From contig JBAIAA010000608.1 in assembly GCA_037893245.1 (NCBI GenBank), positions 248,001 to 312,000 of the forward strand: 64,000 bases of DNA, read 5' to 3'. Origin of the DNA: Crossaster papposus. Taxonomy: Eukaryota > Echinodermata > Asteroidea > Velatida > Solasteridae. The position numbers and the translations under genes are program-made. A model generated the notes under the pieces. The model searched no databases. It was not told where the DNA came from and was given only the letters and a program-made list of their open reading frames with translations. This document shows positions 32,529 through 47,500 of this stretch, in pieces; position 1 is the stretch's first letter; each line of letters starts with the position of its first letter.

Positions 32529-35500
32529 GTGGGTAACGATTACGATTTTGAGATAAAAAAAATATCTGCCGTGCCGTGGGCGTGGGTCAAACTTAAGCAA
32601 ATAAGTTATCTCTATAATTATATTAATTATTATTATTTAAAAAACTAATTATATGTTGTTCAGCAATTATTATTAAAAAAAACAATTATATGTTGTTCAG
32701 CAATAGGAAATACTGTGAGCTTTCTACAATTTGTATTTATTACTAGCATTATTTAGAAATAGAATGAACTTTTTTATTTGGCTTAACACATGTAACATTT
32801 GCCCTATTCATTCAATATTGCCCGTTTAGTTTGCTCATGAAATGCATTATCACAAAACATTTTTTACATCGACGTTTCGTCTGTCAGGCGGTCATCGCGG
32901 CCGGAAGTGGCCTCGGTCAAACCCATCGATGGGATTGGGAAGGATGGCAAGTGTTCTACGAGGGCCAAAGTGACGGCACTGTCCACTCACCCGACACAGA
33001 TGACCAGTGTCATATTTGCCGAGGAACAGGGTCAGTAATTAAAGCCAGAATAGTTGTCAATTCCAAGTCATATCACACAAGGCGCCTCAAGTTCAACACA
33101 AATCGATCACAAACGTGACGCGTTCCAACGAAATCCGGAAAATGTGTTTTGTTACAATATACTCGTGAAGTCATTTCGGCGTAGATTTTATCATTTTGAG
33201 GTCTTGGTTTTTTTCTGAATTGCGAACTAGCAATCTACAATCTCCACAAATTTAAACATAATCCGTCACCCAGAAGTGTTTTTTGTTTTGGTTTTGTGTG
33301 AAACAATTGTGTATAGAAATAATACGCTTTTCTGAACTTCAAGCATAAAAAACAAACAAAACAAACACCCCAACAAACAAACAAACAAGTTTAGCAGTTA
33401 TTATTAATAGGGTGTTCAGGTAAAACATTATTCTTCCTCCAAAATGCTCAAACTATACACCAAATAAAAGGTCTTGATGAAAGAAATACAATGCTTTTTA
33501 AATCGAGAAAATCGGATAATTAGTTTTTGAGAAATCCTGTTTTATTTGATTAAATTCACCCCATTCGATGAAGACGGTCCCTACATACATTGTGTATATC
33601 CCTGAATGGCACCAAAACATGCCTCACACACGGCACGCGAAACGCGGAGCTCACACATACATTCGAGTAGCTGTCATGAATCTAGCTTTACAAAGTACAC
33701 TTTCCGGCCGAATCTACGCACATTAGAGACTTAAAAATAACAGGTATAGTAGACAAGACAAGTAAACTTTATGTAAATGATAACTCCTACCTTGAATTTT
33801 GAGGATTGCACCTCAAAAAATTGAGTTTATTTTTACTTTTTTCGTAACTTTCGTTCTAAATTGTTTATCGGGATCGAGTAAACACTAACGTGTTCAGTAC
33901 CCCTTCGGGATCAAAATGAAACCCGTTCAACTGTCACTCCGGGGTTCGGAAATCGCGCGGAGTTAAAACTCCACGATGTTTACGGGAAAAATCTGGGGCC
34001 GAACGCGTGGACGCGTGGATCGGTTTTTCTCGGGAAAAGTTGGGCGGAGCAAAAGGGCTTCATTCACAAAAAGTATAAGCTGTCGTACATCCACCCTACT
34101 GCTATTTTATGTGCATTATTCGATAGCTGAAAGTCAGGGGTTTCAAATGAAGGTTTTACTTGCAGTTTCTGACATAGAAAAGTCGTACAATTTTGGGGAT
34201 AAACATTGGTTAGATTTTCGGCGCACGGACAGTCTGTGTGTGGATGTCTTCAGCTCGCGGTGAGTGAACTGAACACCCTAATCATACATAATAAGTTGGT
34301 CGCAAGTCATCGCAAGGCATCGCAAGTCAGTGTTTTCCAACTTTGCAAATTAGTTCAACAACACGTCAACAAACGTCAACAAACAGAATCAGCATCAACT
34401 AAGTGTCCGAAAACTGGGCAATAGTTTATTTATTTTTTTCTTAGATAATTTCTCAGGCAAAATAAAATATGTAACAATTTTAAAATTTAATTACATAAAA
34501 ACAAAAATCCAGACACAAAGAAAATCTGAAGGACAAGACACAAAAACATTAAGATACAAGAAATTATCAAACAAAAACATTAAAAAACATTAAACATCAA
34601 ATACTAGGCTAAAGAATTGCCTAAAAAGCTATAAAAATATTGTCAAGAGGCTCTCCAATTACAATTTAGCACAATTTAGCACAAGAGTCAAGACACATAA
34701 ACAAACAATAACAAAGAACAACAAACAGACCGACAAGCACAAACACACAGGACATAACAAGCACGAAAAAGAAACAAAACAAACACCCCAACAAACAAAC
34801 AAACAAGTTTAGCAGTTATTATTAACAGGACAAAAACTTCATAAATAACGACGACAATTGAGGGTCTATTGAACCCTTTGTCATTTTGTAATAAACATAC
34901 AAATTGTCACTACATTAAATATATATATTTTTTCCCAGCGAGTGGTCAGATAATCCGGTGCGACGTTATTGTGGACACCATTGATCTGATAGACATGGTG
35001 ACCACGACCAGGGTGCTGTATCTGGGTGATTCACCCGAGGAGTTTGAAGTCAGGGCACTAGACGACGAAGGTCTGTATTTCGACGGAAATGAAACTCGAC
35101 AACCCTAACCCTCCTAAATCTTCCAAAATCCTCATTGCAGTTTTGGAGGATTGAGGATAAATGGCAAAAAAATGCCAGTTGATTTTTTTTTAGGTTGGTT
35201 TCAAATATTCGGTTTCCAAAAGAGTGGACTTCAAAACCGAATATTAAAAAACAAAAAAACTTATCCTGCGAACGCATCTGTTAAAAACACTGACTATTCA
35301 AATTCCATTAACCTTGACCCTGCCAGACCCAGCACAGTGCATCTGTGGTGACTGCTTGACCTTGCTGCACTCTGCACACAAGTCAATATGACAAAGTATG
35401 CAATCTGTTGCGTCTGGCAGGGTTTCTAGCCAAAATACCCTAGAGGGTTAGGGTTAAATTAAAGGTAGGATGTTTGGTAATTCCATGAATTATCATGAAT

Positions 35501-38500
35501 GGGTGGATTTGGGGGATTGTATTTTTAATATAGTAAATATTGTTTAACTGACCTGTCCAAAGTTTTACAATCATGGATGCTGAGAAAAGCAAGAAAAACT
35601 ACGTTAATTTTCAACTTGCGTCCGGCAGTGGTTCTTATGTTCTTGTTATTTTCGCGATCGCCGTACAGGAATCTTGATTTCGTTTCTTTAAAATTCAATT
35701 TTTCAAAACAATTACAGGATATTCAGTACAATAATTTGGCTGGATGCCTACAATCATTATTTACTTTTAAATAAGTAAAAATGTTCTTAATAAGTCGATA
35801 GTCAAATTGTTCGATATCTGCAAATGGTGTATCCTACCTTTGTACACAGTGCAACATTTGGATTTGCGAAACATCTATTTTTATTATTTGCACAAAATAG
35901 TAAAATGTTAGTGAAATTGCGATGTTTTTTTATTTTTTGTTCCTTCCTAACAGGTAACACCTTCAGCAGTTTGGAGGGCCTGGAGTTTGAGTGGTCGCTT
36001 CTCTCGGACAACGATGCCGACATCGTAGTCGACGCAAAGACCATCTTGAGGTCAGTCTTTGGCAAGATCAAATTCTGTAAAAAAACACGAAGCCCGACGC
36101 TTAGAGAATTTCCATTAGGTTCGGATATGAAGCCGTTAAGCTGAAGTTTCAAAGATGTAGCCAGACTTTGAAAATCTCCCGTTAGAATTTGTTCATTATT
36201 ATTATTACAAGTGACCCCACTCATAACCTTTGGCTTTATCTTGACCTTTGACTTTATCCTGACCTTTGGCTTTATCCGAACCTTTGGCTTTATCCTGACC
36301 TTTGGCTTTATCCTGACCTTTGGCTTTATCCTGACCTTTGACTTTATCCTGACCTTTGACTTTATCCTGACCTTTGACTTTATCCTGACCTTTGACTTTA
36401 TCCTGACCTTTGACTTTATCCTGACCTTTGACTTTATCCTGACCTTTGACTTAATCCTGACCTTTATCCTTAATCTCGACCTTTATCCTTAATCTCGACC
36501 TCTGGCCTGAATCTCGACCTCTGGCCTGAATCTCGACCTTTGGCTTGAATCTCAACCTCTGACTTGAATCTTGACATTTGGTTTTGGTCTTTACCTTTGA
36601 CCCTAGGCTGGTGACCTATAACGAGTCTCCTTACGACCCACCCAAGTACATTGAGGGGATGGAGGAGCGAGGCAAGCAGGGGGACCGCATCTTGATCGAA
36701 GGGATCCGGGCTGGGTCAGCTAAGGTCACGGTCAGGCTCACCTCTCCAGGATTTAAGGTAAGATATGTGTTATAAAAGCATAATTGAAAGAAAGTTGATA
36801 ATTTGCCCGGTTATATTTTGTTAGGGCTGAATGCTGTAGGAAAAATAACTCGTTTTGGCTATGTGCGACTTTCCGCTCATTTTGTGGTGCCAGGTCACAT
36901 ATAAGCCCTGTGCACTAACTTCATCAACATCAACCACCACTTCAGTGATGGAAATCGGCGGATTTAGCCGTGTACTTGTAAGTAGAGACTTAGGCCGCGT
37001 CCGAATCTCTTGTCTATGGCTATTGTCCAAGTGTTCGTCCATTGCAACTACGCGTGGGCAGGTTGACAATAGACATATCCGTAGCTCTAGGAAGCCCATT
37101 TTGACCGTGTCAGAATCTCTTGTCTATTGCTAATGTCTAGGTGATCGTCCATTGCAACTACGCGTCGGCAGGTTGACAATAGACATATCCGTAGCTCTAG
37201 GAAGCCCATTTTGACCGTGTCAGAATCTCTTGTCTATTGCTAATGTCTAGGTGATCGTCCATTGCAACTACGCGTCGGCAGGTTGACAATAGACATAGCC
37301 GTAGCTCTAGGAAGCCCATTTTGACCGTGTCAGAATCTTTTCTATTGCTAATGTCTAGGTGATCGTCCCTTACAACTAAGCGTGGGCAGGTTGACAATAG
37401 ACATAGCCGTAGCTCTAGGAAGCCCATTTTGACCGTGTCAGAATCTCTTGTCTATTGCTAATGTCTAGGTGATCGTCCCTTACAACTAAGCGTGGGCAGG
37501 TTGACAATAGACATAACCGTAGCTCTAGGAAGCTCATTTTGACCGTGTCAGAATCTCTTGTCTATTGCTAATGTCTGGGTGATCGTCCCTTACAACTAAG
37601 CGTGGGCAGGTTGACAATAGACATAGCCGTAGCTCTAGGAAGCCCATTTTGGCCGTGTCAGAATCTCTTTTCTATTGCTAATGTCTAGGTGATCGTCCAT
37701 TACAACGACGCGTGGGCAGGTTGACAATAGACATATCCGTAGCTCTAGGAAGCCCATTTTGGCCGTGTCAGAATCTCTTTTCTATTGCTAATGTCTAGGT
37801 GATCGTCCATTACAACGACGCGTGGGCAGGTTGACAATAAACATAGTCGTGGCTCTAGGAAGCCCGTTTCGGACACGGCCTCGGTGTTGATATTAATTTT
37901 GTTCCTTTCAGGATGTAAAGCCCAGTGTGACCAGGGTCATTGTGATCGACCACCTGATGCTGAACCCTGCCCACGACATCTACATCCTGGTGCATGCCCA
38001 GGTCAGGTACCAGGTGGAGAAACTGAAGCAGGGAAAGATAACGGGTGAGTGTCGGAAGTGTTTTAGGAAAGAAAAAAAAACCGGAAGTTTTGGGAAGCTC
38101 TTGAAATTGCTTGATTGTCCGGGAGCTCCTGGAAGTTCCATGAAGGTACTGGCACTTCCATGGAATCTCTGGAAAGTCGTGAATTTTTTGGCAGTTTATA
38201 GGGGTTCTGAGCAGTTCCTGGGAGTAATAGGAATGTCCGGAAAAGTTCCGGAAGTTCATGGAATTTTTTTAAAAGGCCCCGGAAATACTTTAGGATTTTC
38301 TGGAAGTTTTTTTTTTCTCAGTGTTTGTTGAAGTTTCATGGAGTTTCCTGTAGATCCCGGATTATCCGTTAGTTTCTGAAGTTGAAGTAATCACCTGAAC
38401 GATCTGGAAATTCCTGAAAATATCTATAAGTTTCCGGAAGTTCTTTTAGATTTGTTTTCTGAGAGTTTGTGGAAGTTTTGTGAAGTTCCCTGTAGATCCT

Positions 38501-41500
38501 GGAATATTCTGGAAGTTCCTAAAGTAGATGGAATCTCCTGTAAGATCCTGGAAATTCCTGAACATTCCTGGAATTACTTTGATGTTTTTTTAAGTTATTG
38601 GAAGTTTCAGTGAGTTCCTGGAAGCTTTTGGAATTTCTTGGAAGTTCCTGTAATTTCTTAGAAGTTCCCAAAGTTCTGGGAAGTTCTTGGAAGTTCTGGG
38701 AAGTTCTGGGAAGTTCTGGAAATGTCTGCAAGTACCGGAAATATTTCCGTAGACTTCCCGGAGGTTTTCAGAGTCATTGCCGGTCGCATTCATATATTGC
38801 GAAACTTTCTTCGCTTCTTTCGCCCCCAAATAGTTGTTCCCATGCCGTCGACGCAGTACAAGTTGGAGATCCGCGACAGCGGCATTGCCAGTCTGGAAGG
38901 TGCAACGTCATCGGTTACCGGTGTGGCGCTGGGTACCACTGAGGTCGTTCTCCGAGATAAAAGTATCCTTTTTTCGGAAAACCGCTTCGGCTGGCCGTTT
39001 GTGCCTGTTGTTCAGTTTGTATATGTCGTACATAAAAAACAAGCAGTGATCTTGTTTAACCTTGCGGGCAGCACCCTTAAAAAAATGACACAAGCCGCTT
39101 AAGGGGAGACTCCGGAAGGCAGTCGAGAAAGCGTTGATTCAAAATTATGAATTTACAAGACTCGTCTGAGTCAGTGAATTCGTAAATTTACGAATCCACA
39201 CTTGCCAGTGTATTCTCTGACACAAGTCTAGCAGAAGGATGAATTATAGCCGCCAGTATGCAGGTCTGCCAGGCCCCGCGGCTCGGCTCGAAACACAAAA
39301 AAGAATCTTGGAGGTTTTGCTGGAAACTCGGATTTCTCAGGGTCTGACCTGAATGATAAGTGACCTCGGCATTTATTTATTTATTTACAACCATCTTTAA
39401 TGAGGGTAACCCATCCAGCAGAAGCTGATCATTTGGGGCCCTCAGTAGAGAGAAGACAATGAGAAGAAGGTACAGTTTTAGAGGTGGGAGGAAAACCCCA
39501 GAACAATATCTTGGGAAAACCCACGGAATACACAAAGGAATCGCAGAGGCATTAAAGGTGACTACATATTCAGAAAAGGGGTAGTTTGATTGAGGATTCC
39601 CGAAAAAGTTTGCCATTTGCATTCTTCTTCTTCTTTCGTATGATGAGCAGGTTATTAACTTGTTGCTGCATACATCGGTTTGATGACATTAGTGGAAACA
39701 ACAGGGTGGACCGCGTGAAGGTTGTCATCTCCGACTCTGTAATTTGCAATAAAAACATAGTAAAAAAACCTAAAGCTTTCGTTAACTTTGGGGTTGACAG
39801 ACATTAAAGATTCAGCCAGTATGCCAAGCTCTACTATCCACGTCATTGAACCCAAGTACCTCGGTAAGAACATACCAACCCTCACCGTACATGAAAACTG
39901 TAAAAACCCATCGTACCTGTAAAGGTAGAGACCACTCTCACTATCCACGTCATTGAACCCAAGTACCTCGGTAAGAACATGCTAACTCTCACTGTACATG
40001 AAAACTGTAAAAACCAATTGTACCTGTAAAGGTAGAGACCACTCTCACTATCCACGTCATTGAACCCAAGTACCTCGGTAAGAACATGCCAACTCTCACT
40101 GTACATGAAAACTGTAAAAACCAATTGTACCTGTAAAGGTAGAGACCACTCTCACTATCCACGTCATTGAACCCAAGTACCTCGGTAAGAACATGCTAAC
40201 TCTCACTGTACATGAAAACTGTAAAAACCCATCGTACCTGTAAAGGTAGAGACCACTCTCACTATCCACGTCATTGAACCCAAGTACCTCGGTAAGAACA
40301 TGCCAACTCTCACCGTACATGAAAACTGTAAAAACCCATCGTACCTGTAAAGGTAGAGACCACTCTCACTATCCACGTCATTGAACCCAAGTACCTCGGT
40401 AAGAACATGCTAACTCTCACTGTACATGAAAACTGTAAAAACCAATTGTACCTGTAAAGGTAGAGACCACTCTCACTATCCACGTCATTGAACCCAAGTA
40501 CCTCGGTAAGAACATGCTAACTCTCACTGTACATGAAAACTGTAAAAACCAATTGTACCTGTAAAGGTAGAGACCACTCTCACTATCCACGTCATTGAAC
40601 CCAAGTACCTCGGTAAGAACATGCTAACTCTCACTGTACATGAAAACTGTAAAAACCCATCGTACCTGTAAAGGTAGAGACCACTCTCACTATCCACGTC
40701 ATTGAACCCAAGTACCTCGGTAAGAACATGCTAACTCTCACCGTACATGAAAACTGTAAAAACCCATCGTACTTGTAAAGGTAGAGACCACTCTCACTAT
40801 CCACGTCATTGAACCCAAGTACCTCGGTAAGAACATGCTAACTCTCACTGTACCTGAAAACTGTAAAAACCCATCGTACCTGTAAAGGTAGAGACCACTC
40901 TCACTATCCACGTCATTGAACCCAAGTACCTCGGTAAGAACATGCTAACTCTCACTGTACCTGAAAACTGTAAAAACCCATCGTACCTGTAAAGGTAGAG
41001 ACCACTCTCACTATCCACGTCATTGAACCCAAGTACCTCGGTAAGAACATGCTAACTCTCACTGTACCTGAAAACTGTAAAAACCCATCGTACCTGTAAA
41101 GGTAGAGACCACTCTCACTATCCACGTCATTGAACCCAAGTACCTCGGTAAGAACATGCTAACTCTCACTGTACATGAAAACAGTAAAAACCCATCGTAC
41201 TTGTAAAGGTAGAGACCACTCTCACTATCCACGTCATTGAACCCAAGTACCTCGGTAAGAACATGCTAACTCTCACTGTACATGAAAACAGTAAAAACCC
41301 ATCGTACTTGTAAAGGTAGAGACCACTCTCACTATCCACGTCATTGAACCCAAGTACCTCGGTAAGAACATGCTAACTCTCACTGTACCTGAAAACTGTA
41401 AAAACCCATCGTACCTGTAAAGGTAGAGACCACTCTCACTATCCACGTCATTGAACCCAAGTACCTCGGTAAGAACATGCTAACTCTCACTGTACCTGAA

Positions 41501-44500
41501 AACTGTAAAAACCCATCGTACCTGTAAAGGTAGAGACCACTCTCACTATCCACGTCATTGAACCCAAGTACCTCGGTAAGAACATACTAACTCTCACTGT
41601 ACATGAAAACTGTAAAAACCAATTGTACCTGTAAAGGTAGAGACCACTCTCACTATCCACGTCATTGAACCCAAGTACCTCGGTAAGAACATGCTAACTC
41701 TCACTGTACATGAAAACTGTAAAAACCCATCGTACCTGTAAAGGTAGAGACCACTCTCACTATCCACGTCATTGAACCCAAGTACCTCGGTAAGAACATG
41801 CTAACTCTCACTGTACATGAAAACTGTAAAAACCCATCGTACCTGTGAAGGTAGAGACCACATTCACAGATCTCGATCAAGCTGTTGTAGAAATAGTCTT
41901 GTTCCTGATAACGTACGTAGTGTGTCTGTCCGTTCGTCCGGACGTCCCTATTTCAACTTTTATATGCTCGAGTCAAAGTTCGAGTACTGAGGTCAAGTTG
42001 TAAAAGGCTCGGAAATGTTACATTTGTCTTATTCGCACGTGATGGTCGTTGAAGGTCACATACTGAGGTTAAAGGTATTTGAGGTCCAAGTGGTTTGAGA
42101 ACAATCCTTGTTATCATTGGATTATATTAGTACATTTTTTGTTTTGGTGGTTCAGGATTTGTCGTTCTTCCCGGCAAGAACTGGGTCCTCGAGACGGGAG
42201 GACTGTATGAGATCCTGATAGAGGTTTACGACAGGGACAGTCATAAGATGTTCCCTGCTGATATACCGGTGAGTAGTCTTGGTCCTCGAGACCGGAGGAT
42301 TGTTTAAGATCTTGATAGAGGTTTACGACAGGGACAGTCATAAGATGTTCCCTGCTGATATACCGGTGAGTAGACTGGGTTCTTAAAGGGATCGTATACG
42401 TTTGGTAATTACTCCAAAAATTAATGGCAATAAAAACTCACTTGGTAAGAAGTACAGCAGCTTTGGATACTATAATGCATTTTTAGTAACTTTTCACTTC
42501 GAAGTACTGCGGTTATGGAAAAAGATATCACTTTTTATCCCCAAAAATTTGATTCTGAGAAGCGTTACTGCAGTGACGTTTCTCAGATTGTGTATTTCTC
42601 AGATTTTCGGCAATATCACAAAATCGCTACCACCTTTTGAAATGAAATTTTTACAAGTTAGTTTTATGGTATATATCTGTAACTATATGTGACCCAGCAC
42701 GAGTAAATGAGACACTTTGCGGCAAAAATGAAAATTGAGATTTTGATTTCATCATTTAAAGCTAAACAAGCTTTAAATGATGAAATCAAAATGTCAATTT
42801 TCATTTTTGCCGCAAAGTGTCTCATTTACTCGTGCTGGGTCACATATAGGATTAAAACAAACAATGGGTTCCAATTACCAAACGTGTACGATCCCTTTAA
42901 GGCAGGAGGATTGTTTAAGATCCTGATAGAGGTACATTACAGGGACAGTCTTAAGATGCTCCCTGCTGATATACCGTGCTGATATACAAGTGCCTTGCCC
43001 AAGGGCACACGCACCATAGTCCCAGGCCGGACTGGAACCCACAACCTGCAGCTTTGACCAAAGACGGCGAATTCAATGCTCCAGACCACGAGGCCACGGC
43101 ACTCCACATTTTCAGAATTTTCAAAATTACATTGGACTACATAAATGTTGTCCTGTTTGTGAGTCGTCTGTTTTATTGTAACCCGCACCCGATCTCAATT
43201 TTTCGAATGAGACGTTGGTTGTTTGACACACTTTTCAGGAGAGGTCAGCTTGGCTTCTGGACAGTCGCTATGGAGAACGCGAGGGTATAAGCGCTAACAC
43301 GCTGCCCTTTTGTTGTGAGGTATTAGAATGCAATTTCTAAGTCGAATTTCCTGACAAGTTTGGGAGTTTTGTTTCGTTCGAGACAATTTGTGACCTGTTC
43401 CAACGAAACCCGGACAAAGTCGCACAATGTGTTTTGTCACAATGTACTCCTGAAGTCATTTCTGGATGGATTTTACCATTTTTAGGTTTTAGGTTTTCCT
43501 AAGTCACTCACTATTAATCTACAATCTCCTCAAATTTGAACAAAATCCGTCTACCAGAAGTGTGTTTTTTTGTCAATTTTGTGAAACATTTGTGTATAGA
43601 AATAATATGCTTTTCTGAACTTCAAAGCTGTTTATCTCATAATTAGGTTGTCAGGGTTTTATCACCAAATCCAGACCCCAGGGAAGATAGGGTGGGGGTA
43701 CATATGTAAATGATACATCATTTTAAAGCTGAGAACCCATAGAATTTGAAAAAAGCAAAATCTGAAAAACTAAAAAGTCGACTTTGTCCGGGTTTCGTTG
43801 GAACAGGTCACATTTTGTTTTTGGAGTTGCGTTTGACTTGTTTGAGAGTTGCTGTTGGATGTTTAGTTATGCTCGGCGCCATTTTGTTGGGGCACCAGTT
43901 TTGGGTTTCTTAATATAAGTAGGAAGCTTAATTGTATTTTCAATATTACAATTGTTGATTTTTGTATAATATTACAATTGTTGATCTTGTAGCTTGTTAT
44001 TGTTACACTTGTTTATTGACCCACATAATTCATTTGGTCACAATTTTACAAGAACTCTTTTGTTGGTATCTCTGTGTTTGCCGTACGACTCTCCTAAATA
44101 CTGACTCTCCGTTCATTTATAATTATTTATTCCTTCTCGTAGAATCTCCGCATCCAGGCCGACTTTGCCAGCGAGTATTTTGAGGTGCTTCACTCCACCG
44201 TCAATGGCACATACCACTATGTGCGGACTCTCCAGAGCGGTCTGACGGAGATTGAAGCTGCGTTGGTTGCCATCGTCAAGTCTGTAAGTAGTTCAATTCC
44301 AAAAGTATGGCAGAACGGCTATGGTGAGCCAAGTACTTTCTAAGTTCTTTCTGAGTTCTTTCCGAGTTCTTTCCGAGTTCTTTCCGAGTTCTTTCCGGGT
44401 CCTTTCCGGGTCCTTTCCGGGTCTTTTCCGGGTCCTTTCCGGGTCTTTTCCGGGTCCTTTCCGGGTCCTTTCCGGGTCCTTTCCGGGTCCTTTCCGGGTC

Positions 44501-47500
44501 CTTTCCGGGTCCTTTCCGGGTCCTTTCCGGGTCCTTTCCGAGTCCATAATTGCCTTTTTCTTTTCATTTGTGTTATAATTATAATTATCTGAATAAACAT
44601 TTTGCAATATAACAAAAAAATGTTGAGATGAATTTAATTGAATTATTCAAACGCTCTTTTTCAAAAACCTTGGATACCAAAATAATGAATACTTGTAACT
44701 GTCCACAATGTTGTTTGTTTGCCAACAGGACGGTGAGCTGGCGACATTTAAGGTGCCCATCAGGGACACCCAGGAGGCAGAGATCTTCGACCCAATCAGA
44801 GTCCAGCCGGAGATCCTTGTGTTTTCATGGCAACCCAGGAAGCCGGTTCCCTACCAGCACACCCTCAAGGTATGGGAGAAGTCACTCTGAAAAAAACCCT
44901 GTTTTATCTTCATCGACGTTTGTTTTTATGAAGTCGGCCTGTTACATTATATGTCGGCTTTAGACTGGTTCTGGTATTTAGATTTGGTTGTGACTTAAAC
45001 ACCATAATTTGTATTTTGTTTGGTCTTGGTCTCGGAAGTTGTGGTCTCAGTCTCGGACTACAAAAGTCTTGGTCTCGGAATTGTTAGTCTCAGTCTCAAA
45101 AATATTGGTCTCGGTCTCAAAAGCCTTGTTCCTGATCTCGGTCTGGAAAGCCTTGGTCTCGATCTCAATCTGAAAAGCCTTGGTCTTGGTCTCGGCCTCG
45201 AAAGCCTTGCCCCTAAAGTCTCGGCCCCTAAAGTCTCGGTCTCTGTCTCGGCCCTGAAAGCCTTAGTCTCGGTCTTGACCCCTAAAGTCTTGGTCTCGGT
45301 CTCGGCCCCGAAAGCCATGCTCTCGGTCTTGGCCCCTAAAGCCTTGGTCTCGGTCTTGGCCCTGAAAGCCTTGGTCTTGGCCCCTAAAGTCTTGGTCTCT
45401 GTCTCGGAAGTCTTGGTCTCGGTCTCGGCCCTGAAAGCCATGCTCTCGGTCTTGACCCCTAAAGCCTTGGTCTCGGTCTTGGCCCTGAAAGCCTTGGTCT
45501 TGGCCCCTAAAGTCTTGGTCTTGGCCCCTAAAGTCTTGGTCTTGGCCCCTAAAGTCTTGGTCTCGGTCTCGAAAGTCTTGATCTCGGTCTCGGCCCTGAA
45601 AGCCATGCTCTCGGTCTTGACCCCTAAAGCCTTGGTCTCGGTCTTGGCCCCTAAAGTCTTGGTCTCGGTCTCGGCCCTGAAAGCCATGCTCTCGGTCTTG
45701 GCCCTGAAAGCCATGCTCTCGGTCTTGGCCCTGAAAGCCTTGGTCTCGGTCTCGGTCTCGACTACAACACCGGTTGTAATCAGCAACTATAATTTTGTTT
45801 TTGTTTTAATCCCTACTTTGTTGAAGGCCACCGGGGGCACTGGAACCTACATCTGGACGTCGGGCAACAAAAACATCGGCACGGTCAACGTCCACGGTAC
45901 TGTGACCACGGCAACAGAGATGGGCGTGACCAACGTGACAGCGGCCGACAACCGCAACCCAGCCCACTTTGGCCTGAGCAAGGTGAGATGTAGTGAATAT
46001 ATTTATTTTTAAATATATTCATTCTCTATATTCTTCGGCTATTAATACAAAAAAAGCCTATTAGTTGGTAACGGCAGATGTACATTAAAATTACTTTTTT
46101 AAGGTCAGGTTCTGTTATTTAAACACACATTCAGAAAGAGACTATGCAAGCACTATTTCCCTACGTATTCCATCCTTATGTCCTTCGTCAGTCTGTCATT
46201 GTGTCTTCTGTCTGTCAGCATGCCCATTTGTCCGTCCAAATGTTGGAACGTCCGAACGTTAAAAACAATTGTCTCATTTGAAAACTTGAAGTTTAATTGC
46301 AATCAATCTTGTGTCATACATATCGTAGATTCAATATGGGAACTTCCATGTCATGGCGATATTAACGTTCACGTAACTGAGGTCGAGTTGTTAAAAAGGG
46401 TAATTGTGAAAGTAGGTGGGACTTGTGAATTGCTGTGGAAGGTTGAAAGCTTCTACTTCTCATGTTTGATTTCAGGTGTACGTGTTGCCACCCAGCGACA
46501 TGGCCTTCCTGGATAGCACTGTGGAAGCCCTCGTTGGATCGACCCTCGACCTCCCGCTGGCTGTGTATGCACTCATTCCTCCGTGTGAGTATATCAAAAC
46601 CTGGTTCGTTGCAGGCCCTTCGCAGGTCCTTCGCAGGTCCTTCGCAGGTCCTTCGCAGGTCCGTCACAGGGTTCCTCCTAGGGTCCCTCCCAGGGTTCCT
46701 CTCAGGGATCCCTCTCCGGGATCCCTCCCCGGGATTCCTCCCAAGAGATCCCTCCCAGGGTTCCCTTCCAGGGTTCCCTTCCAGGGATTCCTTTCCAGGG
46801 ATTCCTTTCCAAGGATTCCTTTCCAGGGATTCCTTTCCAGGGATTCCTTTCCAGGGATTCCTTTCCAGGGATTCCTTCCCAGGGGTCCCTCCCAGGGATT
46901 TCTCCCAGGGGTCCCTCCCAGGGATTTCTCCCAGGGCTCCCTCCCAGGGGTCCCTCCCAGAGTCCATCAACAGCCTGCCATCCCCCAACCCCGTCATTTT
47001 CACACAGTAAAGACCCGGGTCCTCCCTAATATTCCCTAAATAATACTAAAAAGTATATTTTGTCCATTAATTTTGCAGCCAAAACTAAACTAGCCATGAC
47101 GGAGTGCAGCACACTACCTATTATCATCAGCCTGTCGGACACCACAGTCTTCCAACAAACAGAAGGTATTTGAGAGCAAAAACTAGAAAGATCTTAGGCT
47201 CTTTCCCCCAGATTAAAAACGGGTGACGCATAAACACATCACGAGCAAGGCCGGAAACGTCTGTCAGCAGCGAGCAAGGTTGGAAAATGCGTGGGTGTGC
47301 TTCCAAGTAGCAAACCGGATCGAGTTTCGTTAAAAATAATCCCGCGCCTTGGCTCGGTGATGTTAAAATAATTCCGGGACGAACTAGTTAAGAATTGACT
47401 GCGGGAAAAAAGACGACCCCCGTGATTCGAGAATCACTTGTACTCACTTTCCCCCTACCCAGAAACCCCTAGTCTCGTCGACGGCGCGTGCAGAATGCTC

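Noticed and set aside
39586..39800. Short ORF directly before NUP210 exon 8 as extra coding sequence
   Set aside because: There is a good acceptor (gggttgacag) at 39800, and the preceding translation does not match the family.
45020..45786. Long ORFs on both strands in a Lys/Val/Ser-rich pattern
   Set aside because: They come from the ggtctcgg repeat in NUP210 intron 11. Only the end from 45827 is a real exon.
46362..47039. ORFs of 180-213 codons on both strands
   Set aside because: Mostly minisatellite translation. Only the plus-strand start 46476-46584 is exon 13.
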